Source of the DNA: Bradyrhizobium yuanmingense
GTDB lineage: Bacteria; Pseudomonadota; Alphaproteobacteria; Rhizobiales; Xanthobacteraceae
DNA length: 64,000 nucleotides
Direction: 5' to 3'
Assembly (NCBI RefSeq): GCF_029167105.1
Contig: NZ_JARFML010000031.1
Location: 1 to 64,000 of the forward strand
The notes under the pieces were generated by a model. It was not told the origin of the DNA. It worked only from the letters and a program-made list of their open reading frames with translations, and searched no databases. Of this stretch, positions 17,277-25,522 are shown in pieces (positions within the stretch are counted from its first letter, which is position 1; every line of letters begins with the position of its first letter). The translations under genes and the position numbers were made by a program.

Positions 17277-18824
17277 CTACATCTGAACTTCGATCAGCCG
17301 CGGGCCGGGCTCGGCGACGGCCTCTGCCAGCGCCTTGTTGAACTCGTCGGCGTTGGTGACGGCGCGGCCGGGCACGCCCATGCCCTTGGCCAGCGCCACG
17401 AAGTCCAAGGTCGGGCGGTCGAGGCGGAGCATGTCGTTGGCGCGCTGGCCGGGCTCGCCGGCGCCGACATTGTCGAACTCGCCGCGCAGGATCTGGTAGA
17501 TGCGGTTGGCGAACACGATGGTGACGATGTCGAGGTTCTCGCGTGCCTGGGTCCACAGCGACTGGATCGTGTACATCGCGCTGCCGTCGCCGACCATGGT
17601 GATCACCTTGCGGTCCGGGCAGGCGATCGCGGCACCGATCGACAGCGGCGTCGAGAAGCCGATCGAACCGCCCATGTTCTGCAGCCAGTCGTGCGGGGCG
17701 GCCGCCGCCGTCGGCGGGAAGAAGCCGCGGCCGGTGGTGAGGGATTCGTCGACCATGATCGCGTTCTCGGGGATCGCACAGGCAATGGCCTGCGCGATCG
17801 AGGCGAAGGTAAGCGCGCCGGTCGGCTTGACCAGTTCCTGCAGAGCCTGCGGCTTGACGTCCCTGGTGCTGGCTTTCACGGCGCCGGCGAGCGCCTCGAG
17901 CGCGGCGACCGAATTCTCGCCCCAGGAGGTCATGCGATGCACCTCGCAGCCCTGCGGCTTGAGCATGCTCGGCTTGTTCGGATAGGCGAAGAACGCCACG
18001 GGATCGTCGGACTCGACCAGCACGATGTGACGGAATTTTGCCAGCATCGGCAGGGCCTGATCGATGACGTAGTGGATGCGGTCGATCGAGAAACGGCCGC
18101 GGCCGCGCGCCATCTTCGGACGGAAGGTCGGGCCCATCACGGTGCAGCCGGTCTTGCCGGCGATGCGCTCGGCCAGCGCCAGACCCTGCGCGCTCAGCGC
18201 GCTGCCGGTCATCAGGAGCAGCGTGCCTTCGCCGTCGCCATGCAGGATCTTTGCGGCCTGCTCGACCGCCTGCGGCGAATAGCTGGCGCGCTGCTGCTCG
18301 GCCGGAACCTCGGCGATGCCGTCGGCCTCATTCCAGGCGGTGTCGGCGGGCAGGATCAGGGTCGCGATCTGCGGCGGCGCGCTTTTGGCGGCGGCAATTG
18401 CCGCCGCGCCGTCGGCGGCGACCGATTTGGCATCCGGGGAGGTGCGGACCCAGGACGACATCGGCCGGGCCAGGCCTTCGATGTCGGAGGTGAGCGGCGC
18501 GTTGTAGCCGATGTGGTAGACGGCGTGCTGGCCGACGATGTTGACGATGCCGGAATTGGCCTTCTTGGCATTGTGCAGATTGGCAAGGCCGTTGGCGAGG
18601 CCGGGGCCGAGATGCAGCAGGGTCGAGGCCGGCGTGCCCTTCATGCGGAAATAACCGTCGGCCGCGCCCGTCACCACGCCTTCGAACAGGCCGAGCACGC
18701 AGCGCATGCCGGGGACACGGTCGAGCGCCGCGACGAAATGCATCTCGGAGGTGCCGGGGTTGGTGAAGCAGACGTCCACCCCGCCCTTGACCATCGTCCG
18801 CACCAGGCTTTCCGCACCGTTCAT
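17277..18824 (-). CDS. Acetolactate synthase-like ThDP-dependent enzyme
   Basis: 515 residues with the three domains of the pyruvate oxidase/acetolactate synthase group. The N-terminal Pyr domain has the cofactor-activating glutamate in VLGLFEGVVTGAADGY (Glu48), and the C-terminal PP domain has the Mg-ThDP motif GDGSAMYTIQSLWTQ near 410. The family includes carboligases and decarboxylases of 2-oxo acids; the substrate cannot be read from sequence. It is much shorter than housekeeping IlvB and has no small subunit beside it, so branched-chain amino acid synthesis is unlikely. Start ATG 18824 (MNGAESL) with GGGAG upstream; an in-frame ATG at 18848 is less favoured. Confidence 0.82.
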   Translation of the reverse strand: MNGAESLVRTMVKGGVDVCFTNPGTSEMHFVAALDRVPGMRCVLGLFEGVVTGAADGYFRMKGTPASTLLHLGPGLANGLANLHNAKKANSGIVNIVGQHAVYHIGYNAPLTSDIEGLARPMSSWVRTSPDAKSVAADGAAAIAAAKSAPPQIATLILPADTAWNEADGIAEVPAEQQRASYSPQAVEQAAKILHGDGEGTLLLMTGSALSAQGLALAERIAGKTGCTVMGPTFRPKMARGRGRFSIDRIHYVIDQALPMLAKFRHIVLVESDDPVAFFAYPNKPSMLKPQGCEVHRMTSWGENSVAALEALAGAVKASTRDVKPQALQELVKPTGALTFASIAQAIACAIPENAIMVDESLTTGRGFFPPTAAAAPHDWLQNMGGSIGFSTPLSIGAAIACPDRKVITMVGDGSAMYTIQSLWTQARENLDIVTIVFANRIYQILRGEFDNVGAGEPGQRANDMLRLDRPTLDFVALAKGMGVPGRAVTNADEFNKALAEAVAEPGPRLIEVQM

Positions 18825-19089
18825 TCTGTCTGCTCCCGCAACCGGCATTTCCAGCGATCCGTTTGATCAATCATTGTTCGCGCCGCCCGTCAAAGCAATA
18901 GCGGGCATTGCGGCCCAGCCCCGCGCGACGACACGCCGGTTTGGCTAACGCTTTCCAGCAAATTGGCGAGAGTTGCGATTTGGTAACGCCAGTCGTCAAC
19001 GATGCCACCCTCACGGGCCCGTGGCTTGCGGAATGCGCGCAAATATGGCCTCTGGATCCAGTTGAATCGATTTTTTTCTGGGGGAAATG

Positions 19090-19668
19090 ATGATCCGGTT
19101 TTTTGCCGCACCGATGGCCGCAATGGCGCTGCTGCTGGCTGGCGCAGCCGACGCGTCCGCGACGGGGATGATAGACTTCACGGGCACCAGTTCCACCAGC
19201 TATATCGGCCGCGGCGGCGCGAGCCCGATCCCCCGCACCACCGTCATGTATAACGGCACCTACGCCCCGGGCACCGTCGTGGTGAACACCGCCGAGCGGC
19301 GGCTCTATTTGGTGCTCGGGAACGGGCAGGCGCTGCGCTACGGCATCGGCGTCGGCCGCGACGGCTTCCGCTGGGCCGGGGTGCACAGGATCACCGCCAA
19401 GAAGGAATGGCCGGACTGGACGCCGCCCTCGCAGATGCTGGCGCGGCGGCCGGACCTGCCGCGCCACATGAAGGGCGGCATCGACAACCCGCTCGGCGCC
19501 CGCGCCATGTATCTGGGCTCGACGCTGTACCGCATCCACGGCTCCAACGAGCCGGAGACGATCGGTCAGGCCGTCTCCTCGGGCTGCTTCCGCATGACCA
19601 ACGACGACGTCACCGACCTCTATAGCCGCGTCTCGATCGGCACCCCGGTGGTGGTGCTGAACAACTGA
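19090..19668 (+). CDS. L,D-transpeptidase (YkuD domain), exported
   Basis: 192 residues. Signal peptide RFFAAPMAAMALLLAGAADA. The YkuD catalytic pattern is complete: YRIHGSNEP .. AVSSGCFRMTNDDV, with the nucleophilic Cys near 165 and the His of HGS about 18 residues before it. Such enzymes make 3-3 cross-links in peptidoglycan or attach proteins to it in the periplasm. The ATG at 19090 is preferred to the one at 19087 because the GGGGG Shine-Dalgarno then has a 5-nt spacing. The following gene (DUF2927) is on the same strand, 71 bp away. Confidence 0.92.
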   Translation: MIRFFAAPMAAMALLLAGAADASATGMIDFTGTSSTSYIGRGGASPIPRTTVMYNGTYAPGTVVVNTAERRLYLVLGNGQALRYGIGVGRDGFRWAGVHRITAKKEWPDWTPPSQMLARRPDLPRHMKGGIDNPLGARAMYLGSTLYRIHGSNEPETIGQAVSSGCFRMTNDDVTDLYSRVSIGTPVVVLNN

Positions 19669-19739
19669 CCAGGAACCCGCGCGGCGCGTGAATTTGCGGC
19701 CTTGTGCGCGCGGCGCGAATGCGGCAGCGTCACAGCACG

Positions 19740-20555
19740 ATGAGCGCATTCGTCCCGCCCTCGCCCGGCCTTCGCTTCGCCCTGCTGGCGCTCGCGACGC
19801 TCGCCTGCGCGCCCGACACCGCACCCATGGCTGCCGCCGGCGAGCTGCCCGCGGTGTCCTCGCGCCAGCGCGCCGAGAAGAAGAGCTTCACCGACGGCGA
19901 GATCATCGAAGGCTTCCTGAAGACGGCATTCGGCGCCGAATACCATCTTGCCGGCCGCGTCGACCGCATCCGCAAGTTCGACGGGCCGGTGCGCGTCTAC
20001 GCCGAGAGCGACCGCGAGGATCGCAAGACGCAGCTCGCCAAGGTCGTGGCCGACATCGGCAAGCGCGTGCAGCATCTCGACATCGCCATGATCGCGACCT
20101 CCGAAGCGGCGAACGTGCGCGTGAAGCTGGTGCGCGACCGCGATCTGTTCCGCACCATCTCGAGCTTCTACGGCGCCGAGAAGGCGCGCGAGATCCGCTC
20201 CTCGCTCGATCCGCAATGCCTGTCCGGCTTCCGCAAGAACGACAATTTCGAGATCGAGCATTCCGACGTCATCCTCACCGTCGACAACGGCGATTTCACC
20301 TTCCTCGATTGCGCCTATGAGGAGCTGCTGCAATCGCTCGGGCCGATCAACGACACCACGAGCGTGCCCTGGACCATGTTCAACGACAATGTCTCGATGG
20401 GCTATTTCGACGTCTACGACCAGTACATCCTCAACCTGCTGTACGATCCCCGCATCAAGGCGGGCATGACCGTGGCGGAGGTCAAGGCCGTGCTTCCCGC
20501 CGTCCTCAAGGACGTGCGCGCCTGGGTGAAGCGGACGAATAATCTGAAGGAGTGA
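19740..20555 (+). CDS. DUF2927 exported protein
   Basis: 271 residues from ATG 19740 (MSAFVPPS). Signal peptide LRFALLALATLACA; the Cys lies in a lipobox-like setting (TLACAP), so a lipoprotein is possible. The DUF2927 domain is clear: KSFTDGEIIEGFLKTAFGAE, EELLQSLGPINDTTSVPWTM, FDVYDQYILNLLYDPRIKAG and MTVAEVKAVLP. Function unknown; the fold includes a metalloprotease-like arrangement in some family descriptions, but no HExxH is present here. Confidence 0.8.
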   Translation: MSAFVPPSPGLRFALLALATLACAPDTAPMAAAGELPAVSSRQRAEKKSFTDGEIIEGFLKTAFGAEYHLAGRVDRIRKFDGPVRVYAESDREDRKTQLAKVVADIGKRVQHLDIAMIATSEAANVRVKLVRDRDLFRTISSFYGAEKAREIRSSLDPQCLSGFRKNDNFEIEHSDVILTVDNGDFTFLDCAYEELLQSLGPINDTTSVPWTMFNDNVSMGYFDVYDQYILNLLYDPRIKAGMTVAEVKAVLPAVLKDVRAWVKRTNNLKE

Positions 20556-20574
20556 GGCGGTCTAAGGGAGCGAT

Positions 20575-21603
20575 CTACTCGTCCCCGTCCTTCTTCCGCA
20601 GCAGATCCGTCGCCAGATCCGACAGCTTCGGCGGCGGCAGGGCCGCGAACGGCAGCGGCCGCGTCACGTCGATCGCAGCCAATCCCAGCCGCGCCGTCAG
20701 CAGCCCGTTCAGCACGCCTTCACCCAAGCGCTGCGACAGCTTCGCCGCGATGCCGTGGCCGAGCATCTGCTGCACCAGGCTGTCGCTCGCGGCCATGCCG
20801 CCGGTGATGGCGAGATGGGCGATGACGTGGCGAAGCAGGCGGATCATCCCGAGCGCGCCGGGACGGCCGCCATAGAGATAAGCGAGCTGGCGGATCAAGC
20901 GCAGCGCGGCCACGAACACGAACAGCACGTCGATGGCGGCGCGCGGGCTCACCGCCGTCACGATCGAGACCTTTTGCGCCGCCGACGACACCAGCCGCCG
21001 CGCCTCGGCGTCCAGCGGCGACATCAGCTCGCGCTCGGCGAGGCGGATCATGTCGGCGCCGTCGATGATCTCGCCGGCGTGGCTCTCCAGCGTCGCGCGG
21101 GCGCGCGCCAGCTGCGGATTCTGGTGCGCGATCTTGAGCAGGTCCTCGACGATGACGCGGCTCTCCTTGCGATCGTCGCTGGCCAGTACGACCGCTGCGC
21201 GCTGATGCAGCTTCTCGATGGCCGCGAGACGCGCGAGACCGAATGCCTCGCGTCCGATCACCACGGCAAGCGCCAGTGCGGTGACGGCGGCGAAGGCAAG
21301 CCCGACGAAGCCGAGCGTCTGGCTGCGCGCGAACAGATCCTCGATCAGATGCACCACGCCGAGCCCGGTGCCGAGCAGCGTCAAGCCCGCGAGCCCCGAC
21401 CAGAACAGCGTGCCCCAGGGAAAGCCGCGCCGCGCCGGGACTGCGGCTTGCACCGGCACCGGCAGCATCGCCGGATCGGGCTCCGGCGTGATCTGGACGG
21501 CGGCACGACCGAGACGGCCGGTCTCGTCGGCCTCCGCGACGACGACGCCGGGATCGTCGAGCCGGAACGTCGCCGGCCGCCGGGGCTTCGATCGGTCGTT
21601 CAT
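20575..21603 (-). CDS. ycjF: YcjF family membrane protein (DUF697)
   Basis: 342 residues. Two membrane segments near 62-84 (FPWGTLFWSGLAGLTLLGTG) and 97-117 (LGFVGLAFAAVTALALAVVI), then a DUF697 region (SPRAAIDVLFVFVAALRLI, RQLAYLYGGRPG, VIAHLAITGGMAASDSLV). YcjF is the usual partner of the YcjX GTPase-like protein and is induced by envelope or heat stress in enterobacteria. Its ATG overlaps the ycjX stop by 4 bp, so the two are translationally coupled. Convergent with the DUF2927 gene. Confidence 0.88.
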   Translation of the reverse strand: MNDRSKPRRPATFRLDDPGVVVAEADETGRLGRAAVQITPEPDPAMLPVPVQAAVPARRGFPWGTLFWSGLAGLTLLGTGLGVVHLIEDLFARSQTLGFVGLAFAAVTALALAVVIGREAFGLARLAAIEKLHQRAAVVLASDDRKESRVIVEDLLKIAHQNPQLARARATLESHAGEIIDGADMIRLAERELMSPLDAEARRLVSSAAQKVSIVTAVSPRAAIDVLFVFVAALRLIRQLAYLYGGRPGALGMIRLLRHVIAHLAITGGMAASDSLVQQMLGHGIAAKLSQRLGEGVLNGLLTARLGLAAIDVTRPLPFAALPPPKLSDLATDLLRKKDGDE

Positions 21604-23069
21604 GCGAGCTTGTCTCCGATCAGGAACTGCAAGGCACGGTCGAGGCGGATGTGTGGCAGCGTCGGCTCGTCGGCACCCTCGCGTTCGAGCTTCGGCGGGC
21701 GGAAGCGCAGGAAGCGGAAATCGCTGTTCCCGGCCGCCTCCGTCGCGAGCCCGCGGAACGCATCTGTCCTATTGAACAGCGGTTCGGGATCGAGCGGCAG
21801 GTCGCCCGGAAATGTCGCAACCTCGGTGTTGCCGTCGAAGAACTCGCCGCCGGCGCTTTCGCCCGCGGCGGGTGTTCCCAGGATCGACGGCAGCTTGTCG
21901 CGGCCGTGCGCCACCTGCGCTTCGCGCGTGGCGCGCACGGCGGCGAGCGCAACGACATCGATCGCCGCGCCGGTGTTTACCGCGCGCGCGACCGCGCGCG
22001 AGACGGCGCGGCGCAGCACGGCCTCGAGCCGGTCGTGGCTGGAATGGTGCAGATGATCCGCCTTGGTCGCGGCGAACAGGATGCGGTCGATGCGCGGCCG
22101 GAACAGGCTGGAGAGGATCGTGCTGCGGCCGGTGTTGAAGCAGTCGAGAATACCTGATAGCGCGGCTTCGAGATCGTGCAGCGCCTCGGGGCCGGAGTTG
22201 AACGCGGCGAGCGCATCGGCCAGCACGATCTGGCGATCGAGCCGCGCGAAATGATCGCGGAAGAACGGCCGCACCACGATGTCCTTGTAGGCTTCGAAGC
22301 GCCGCGCCATCATCGCCCACAGCGATCCCTCGCCCGCCTGCCCGCCGGCAGGCACGTCCAGCGGCGCAAAGGTCAGCGCCGGCGTATCGGCGAGATTGCC
22401 GGGCATCAGGAAGCGGCCGGGCGGCAACAGGCTCATCGCAAAGCGCTCGTCGCGGCAGGCGCGAAGATAATCGGTGAAGAGCTTGGCGGCCGTCAGCGTC
22501 GCCTGCTCGTCCTCGCGCGCTTCGGGCTTGAGCGTCGCGAGATGACTGTGCCACTCGGCCGCGAGATGCGCGCGCGGCGCCTCGCGCGACAGCGCCAGGC
22601 TCTCCGCCGACCATTGCTCGTAGCTCTTGTGAAGCAGCGGCAGGTCCAGCAGCCATTCGCCGGGATAGTCGACGATGTCGAGCGTCAGCGTGCGGTCGGC
22701 GCCGTTCGGGCGCTGGTAGTCGATCACGAGCCTGAGCTCGCTGATGTCCACGGTCGAGCTCGGCCAGCGCCGTTCCTCGATCAGCGCGCGCAGATGGCTC
22801 TCATAAGTAAAGCGCGGCACGGCATCGTCCGGCTGCGGCGCCAGATACGCCCGCGCGATCCGTCCCGAGGCATAGGCCTCGAACACCGGAAACCGGCCGC
22901 CGCGCGTCAGTCCATGGATCAGTGCGGTGATGAATACGGTCTTACCGGCACGCGACAGGCCGGTGACACCAAGCCGCACCGTCGGGTTGAAGAAATGCTC
23001 GCCATAGTCGATCAGCGCCCGCGCAGACAGCCGCGCCTCCTCGACCATATCCTGGAAACTGAATGCCAT
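21600..23069 (-). CDS. ycjX: YcjX family P-loop NTPase
   Basis: 489 residues. Walker A GLSRAGKTVF (37-46) near the N terminus and LTLDIVDYPGEWLLDLPLL (Walker B/switch region, about 118-136); the late DHLHHSSHDRLEAVL segment is typical of YcjX. A GTPase-like protein of unknown precise role, associated with stress responses and co-occurring with YcjF. Start ATG 23069. Transcribed away from the hemolysin III-family gene. Confidence 0.9.
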   Translation of the reverse strand: MAFSFQDMVEEARLSARALIDYGEHFFNPTVRLGVTGLSRAGKTVFITALIHGLTRGGRFPVFEAYASGRIARAYLAPQPDDAVPRFTYESHLRALIEERRWPSSTVDISELRLVIDYQRPNGADRTLTLDIVDYPGEWLLDLPLLHKSYEQWSAESLALSREAPRAHLAAEWHSHLATLKPEAREDEQATLTAAKLFTDYLRACRDERFAMSLLPPGRFLMPGNLADTPALTFAPLDVPAGGQAGEGSLWAMMARRFEAYKDIVVRPFFRDHFARLDRQIVLADALAAFNSGPEALHDLEAALSGILDCFNTGRSTILSSLFRPRIDRILFAATKADHLHHSSHDRLEAVLRRAVSRAVARAVNTGAAIDVVALAAVRATREAQVAHGRDKLPSILGTPAAGESAGGEFFDGNTEVATFPGDLPLDPEPLFNRTDAFRGLATEAAGNSDFRFLRFRPPKLEREGADEPTLPHIRLDRALQFLIGDKLA

Positions 23070-23253
23070 ATGAACGTGAGGGATCTCGGGCGAGGGATAC
23101 GCAAAACGGATTAGTCACAAAAGTGGCAATTGCCTGAGGAAATTCAAGCTTTCATACTTCCACCGCCTTTGTCGGCAAATCAGCCGTTTGAACGACGCGC
23201 CGGTCCCGAAACACCCATCTAGAGGGCATTGCCTCGAGCCTCTGCGGATTGCC

Positions 23254-23949
23254 ATGACCGTCTTCCAATTGAAGCAGCTTGCATCCTCTTCCGTCCACGC
23301 CGCAGCCGACGCGATCGGCTGGGACTACGATCGCGCCGAGCTGATCGCCGACGGCATCGTCCACGGCATCGGCGTGCTCGCGGGCATCATTGCCGCGACG
23401 GTGCTGGTGGTGCTTACCGCGGTCTATGCCGACGCCACCGACATCGTCGGCGTCTCGGTCTATGTCGCCGGTCTGCTCTCGATGCTGGTGCTGTCGGCGA
23501 CCTATAATCTCTGGCCGGTCTCGCCGGCCAAATGGCTGCTGCGCCGCTTCGACCATTCGGCGATCTATCTCTTGATCGCCGCGACCTACACGCCGTTCAT
23601 CCTGGAGCTGAAGGACAGCGTGTTCGCGCTGGTGCTGCTGGCCGGCGTCTGGTGCGTGGCTATCCTCGGCATCGTGCTGAAGCTGCTCTATCCGGGCCGG
23701 TTCGACCGCGTCTCGGTCGGCATCTATCTTGCGATGGGCTGGAGCGGCATGATGCTCTACGATTCCGTGGTCAGGGCGCTGCCTGCGCTGGTGCTGGGCT
23801 TCATTCTTGCCGGTGGCCTGCTCTACAGCTTCGGCGTGATCTTCCACGCCTGGCGACGGCTGCGCTTTCAGAATGCGATCTGGCACGGCTTTGTCTTGGC
23901 CGGCGCGGCATGCCATTATACCGCGGTGCTCGACCTCGTGTTGAGCTGA
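23254..23949 (+). CDS. Hemolysin III / PAQR family membrane protein (YqfA-like)
   Basis: 231 residues from ATG 23254 (MTVFQLKQ); an earlier in-frame codon at 23188 has no support. Seven hydrophobic segments are visible, starting ADGIVHGIGVLAGIIAATVL. Family signature residues are present: ELIADGIVHGIG, SATYNLW, RRFDHSAIYLLIAATYTPF and the last IWHGFVLAGAACHYTAVL. The conserved Asp and His residues (DHS; WH; CHY) form a zinc site in the PAQR superfamily, members of which may be hydrolases of membrane lipids. The name hemolysin III is historical; hemolysis is not implied. Confidence 0.88.
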   Translation: MTVFQLKQLASSSVHAAADAIGWDYDRAELIADGIVHGIGVLAGIIAATVLVVLTAVYADATDIVGVSVYVAGLLSMLVLSATYNLWPVSPAKWLLRRFDHSAIYLLIAATYTPFILELKDSVFALVLLAGVWCVAILGIVLKLLYPGRFDRVSVGIYLAMGWSGMMLYDSVVRALPALVLGFILAGGLLYSFGVIFHAWRRLRFQNAIWHGFVLAGAACHYTAVLDLVLS

Positions 23950-23990
23950 GAAGCTTCCGCGAAGCGGTATAAGACGAGAGGAGACGTCGC

Positions 23991-24785
23991 ATGCAGGTGA
24001 CCGGCAAGGTCGTGGTCGTCACGGGCGGCGCAAACGGCATCGGCAAGGCGCTGTGCGAGGCCTTTCACAATGCGGGCGCGGCCAAGGTCGTGGTGGCGGA
24101 CATGGACGCCGCCAATGCGAGAGCGGTCGCGGCCATGGTCGATGGCGCCGCGTTCAAATGCGACGTCGCGCAGGAAAAGGACATCGTCCACGTCATCGAG
24201 GAGACCGAGCGGCAGTTCGGCCCGATCGCGCTGTTCTGCTCCAACGCCGGCATCGGCGGCGGCTTCGATCCGATGTCGGAGAATGCCGGCGGCGCGTCCG
24301 ACGAGCCGTGGCAGCGCAGCTGGGCGATCCATGTCATGGCGCATGTCTATGCGGCGCGGCATCTCGTCCCCCGCATGAGGGCGCGCGGCGGCGGCTATTT
24401 CCTCAACACCATCTCGGCCGCAGGCCTGCTGTCGCAGGTCGGCAGCCCTGCCTATTCGACGACGAAGCACGCGGCGGTCGGTTTTGCCGAGAATCTCGCG
24501 ATCTCGCACAAGGCCCACAACATCAAGGTCTCGATCCTGTGTCCGCAGGGTGTCGACACCAACATGCTGCGCTCGATCCCGAAGGGCCCACAATCCGGCG
24601 ACGGCGACCTCACGCCCGAGCAGGTGGCGAAAGACGTGCTCGCCGGACTCGAGCAGGAGACGTTCCTGATCCTGCCGCACCCGCAAGTGCTCGGCTACAT
24701 GCGCAAGAAGACCGAGAATTACGACCGCTGGATCGGCGGCATGGCCAAGATCCAGGCGAAGATGCGGGAAGAGTTCGGGAGGTAG
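23991..24785 (+). CDS. Short-chain dehydrogenase/reductase (SDR)
   Basis: 264 residues. NAD(P)-binding TGGANGIG (11-18), acidic ADMDAAN after the second strand (Asp, hence probably NAD+), CSNAGIGGG, active-site Ser in NTISAAG and YSTTK (Tyr155, Lys159). The C-terminal part (LPHPQVLGYMRKKTENYDRW) is longer than in minimal SDRs. It lies 41 bp after the hemolysin III-family gene on the same strand. Substrate unknown; closest in feel to SDRs acting on aliphatic alcohols or hydroxyacyl compounds, but this is a guess. Confidence 0.87.
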   Translation: MQVTGKVVVVTGGANGIGKALCEAFHNAGAAKVVVADMDAANARAVAAMVDGAAFKCDVAQEKDIVHVIEETERQFGPIALFCSNAGIGGGFDPMSENAGGASDEPWQRSWAIHVMAHVYAARHLVPRMRARGGGYFLNTISAAGLLSQVGSPAYSTTKHAAVGFAENLAISHKAHNIKVSILCPQGVDTNMLRSIPKGPQSGDGDLTPEQVAKDVLAGLEQETFLILPHPQVLGYMRKKTENYDRWIGGMAKIQAKMREEFGR

Positions 24786-24830
24786 GTAGGGAACCACGCG
24801 TTTGAGCCACACTCGCGCCAGACACTCGCT

Positions 24831-24965
24831 GTCGTCCCCGCGAAGGCGGGGACCCATAACCACAGGCAGACGTTTGGCGAAGATTGGTGGTGTCGTATTG
24901 CGGGACTGACACCTGCGCTTATCGATGAATCACGCGGTATGGGTCCCCGCCTTCGCGGGGACGAC
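24831..24965. repeat. MITE-like repeat with perfect 28-bp ends, family B
   Basis: 135 bp between the convergent SDR and MarR genes. Both ends are a perfect 28-bp inverted repeat (GTCGTCCCCGCGAAGGCG.. at 24831-24858 and its complement at 24938-24965). The inner part has CATAACCACAGG.. as in the other B copies (44431, 63438). No coding sequence and no recognisable target-site duplication. Confidence 0.85.
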
Positions 24966-24973
24966 ACCGGTGA

Positions 24974-25429
24974 TTAGGCAACCACTTCCTCCCCCACCCG
25001 GCTCGCCCGCAGCGCCCGCGCATAGAGCATCATGCCCTCGCGCACCGTGCGCTGCTCGGCCGGCGTCAGCGCCGCCAGCGCGCCGCGCACCTGCTGGCGG
25101 CCGAACGCATGGAGGGCCTCCAGCGTTCGCCAGCCCTTCGCCGTCAGCGACAGCAGCTTGCTGCGCGCATCCGCCTCGTCCGGCGTCTCCCTGAGCTCGC
25201 CGCAATCGACCAGCTTGCGCACCAGGCGGCTGACGCTGGATTTCTCCAGCCGCAGGAAATCGCCGAGCTCGCCCGAATTCATCGGGCCGCGAATTCCGAT
25301 CTCCAGGATGGTGTGGACCGCCGAGGGCGGATAGCCCGAGGCCGCCACCGTGGCGTCCATGAAGCCGAGCTCGCGCACCATCAGGCGCGAGGCGGCGCGG
25401 ATGTCGTCAATCAGCGAAAGCTCGTCCAT
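24974..25429 (-). CDS. MarR family transcriptional regulator
   Basis: 151 residues from ATG 25429 (MDELSLIDDI). Winged helix: AVHTILEIGIRGPMNSGELG, FLRLEKSSVSRLVRKLVDCG (recognition helix) and the wing DEADARSKLLSLTAKG. The N- and C-terminal helices form the dimer interface. It faces an SDR gene across 93 bp that hold a perfect palindrome, a typical MarR arrangement in which the regulator represses itself and the neighbour until a ligand (often phenolic or lipophilic) binds. The ligand is unknown. Confidence 0.9.
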   Translation of the reverse strand: MDELSLIDDIRAASRLMVRELGFMDATVAASGYPPSAVHTILEIGIRGPMNSGELGDFLRLEKSSVSRLVRKLVDCGELRETPDEADARSKLLSLTAKGWRTLEALHAFGRQQVRGALAALTPAEQRTVREGMMLYARALRASRVGEEVVA

Positions 25430-25441
25430 GGCTTGACTCGA

Positions 25442-25472
25442 CCCATATAGTTGTATCATACAACTATATGGG
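25442..25472. promoter_or_regulatory. Palindromic MarR operator between marR and SDR gene
   Basis: Perfect 14-bp inverted repeat CCCATATAGTTGTA / TACAACTATATGGG with a 3-bp centre (TCA). It is AT-rich in a GC-rich genome and lies 12 bp before the marR start codon. On the plus strand TTGACT (25433-25438) is followed after 17 bp by TCATAC, so the palindrome would cover the spacer and -10 of an SDR promoter. Binding by the adjacent MarR is inferred. Confidence 0.85.
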
Positions 25473-25486
25473 CGCAACGGCGCGCG

Positions 25487-25518
25487 CAAGTGTCTTGGAG
25501 TTCAAGTGTCTTGGAGTG
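25487..25518 (+). repeat. 16-bp tandem duplication carrying the SDR ribosome binding site
   Basis: CAAGTGTCTTGGAGT followed by T (25487-25502) and then by G (25503-25518): two copies differing at the last base only. Each copy contains TTGGAG; the second lies 7 bp before the SDR ATG at 25523 and serves as the Shine-Dalgarno sequence, while the first is 16 bp too far upstream. Confidence 0.8.
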
Positions 25519-25522
25519 GACC

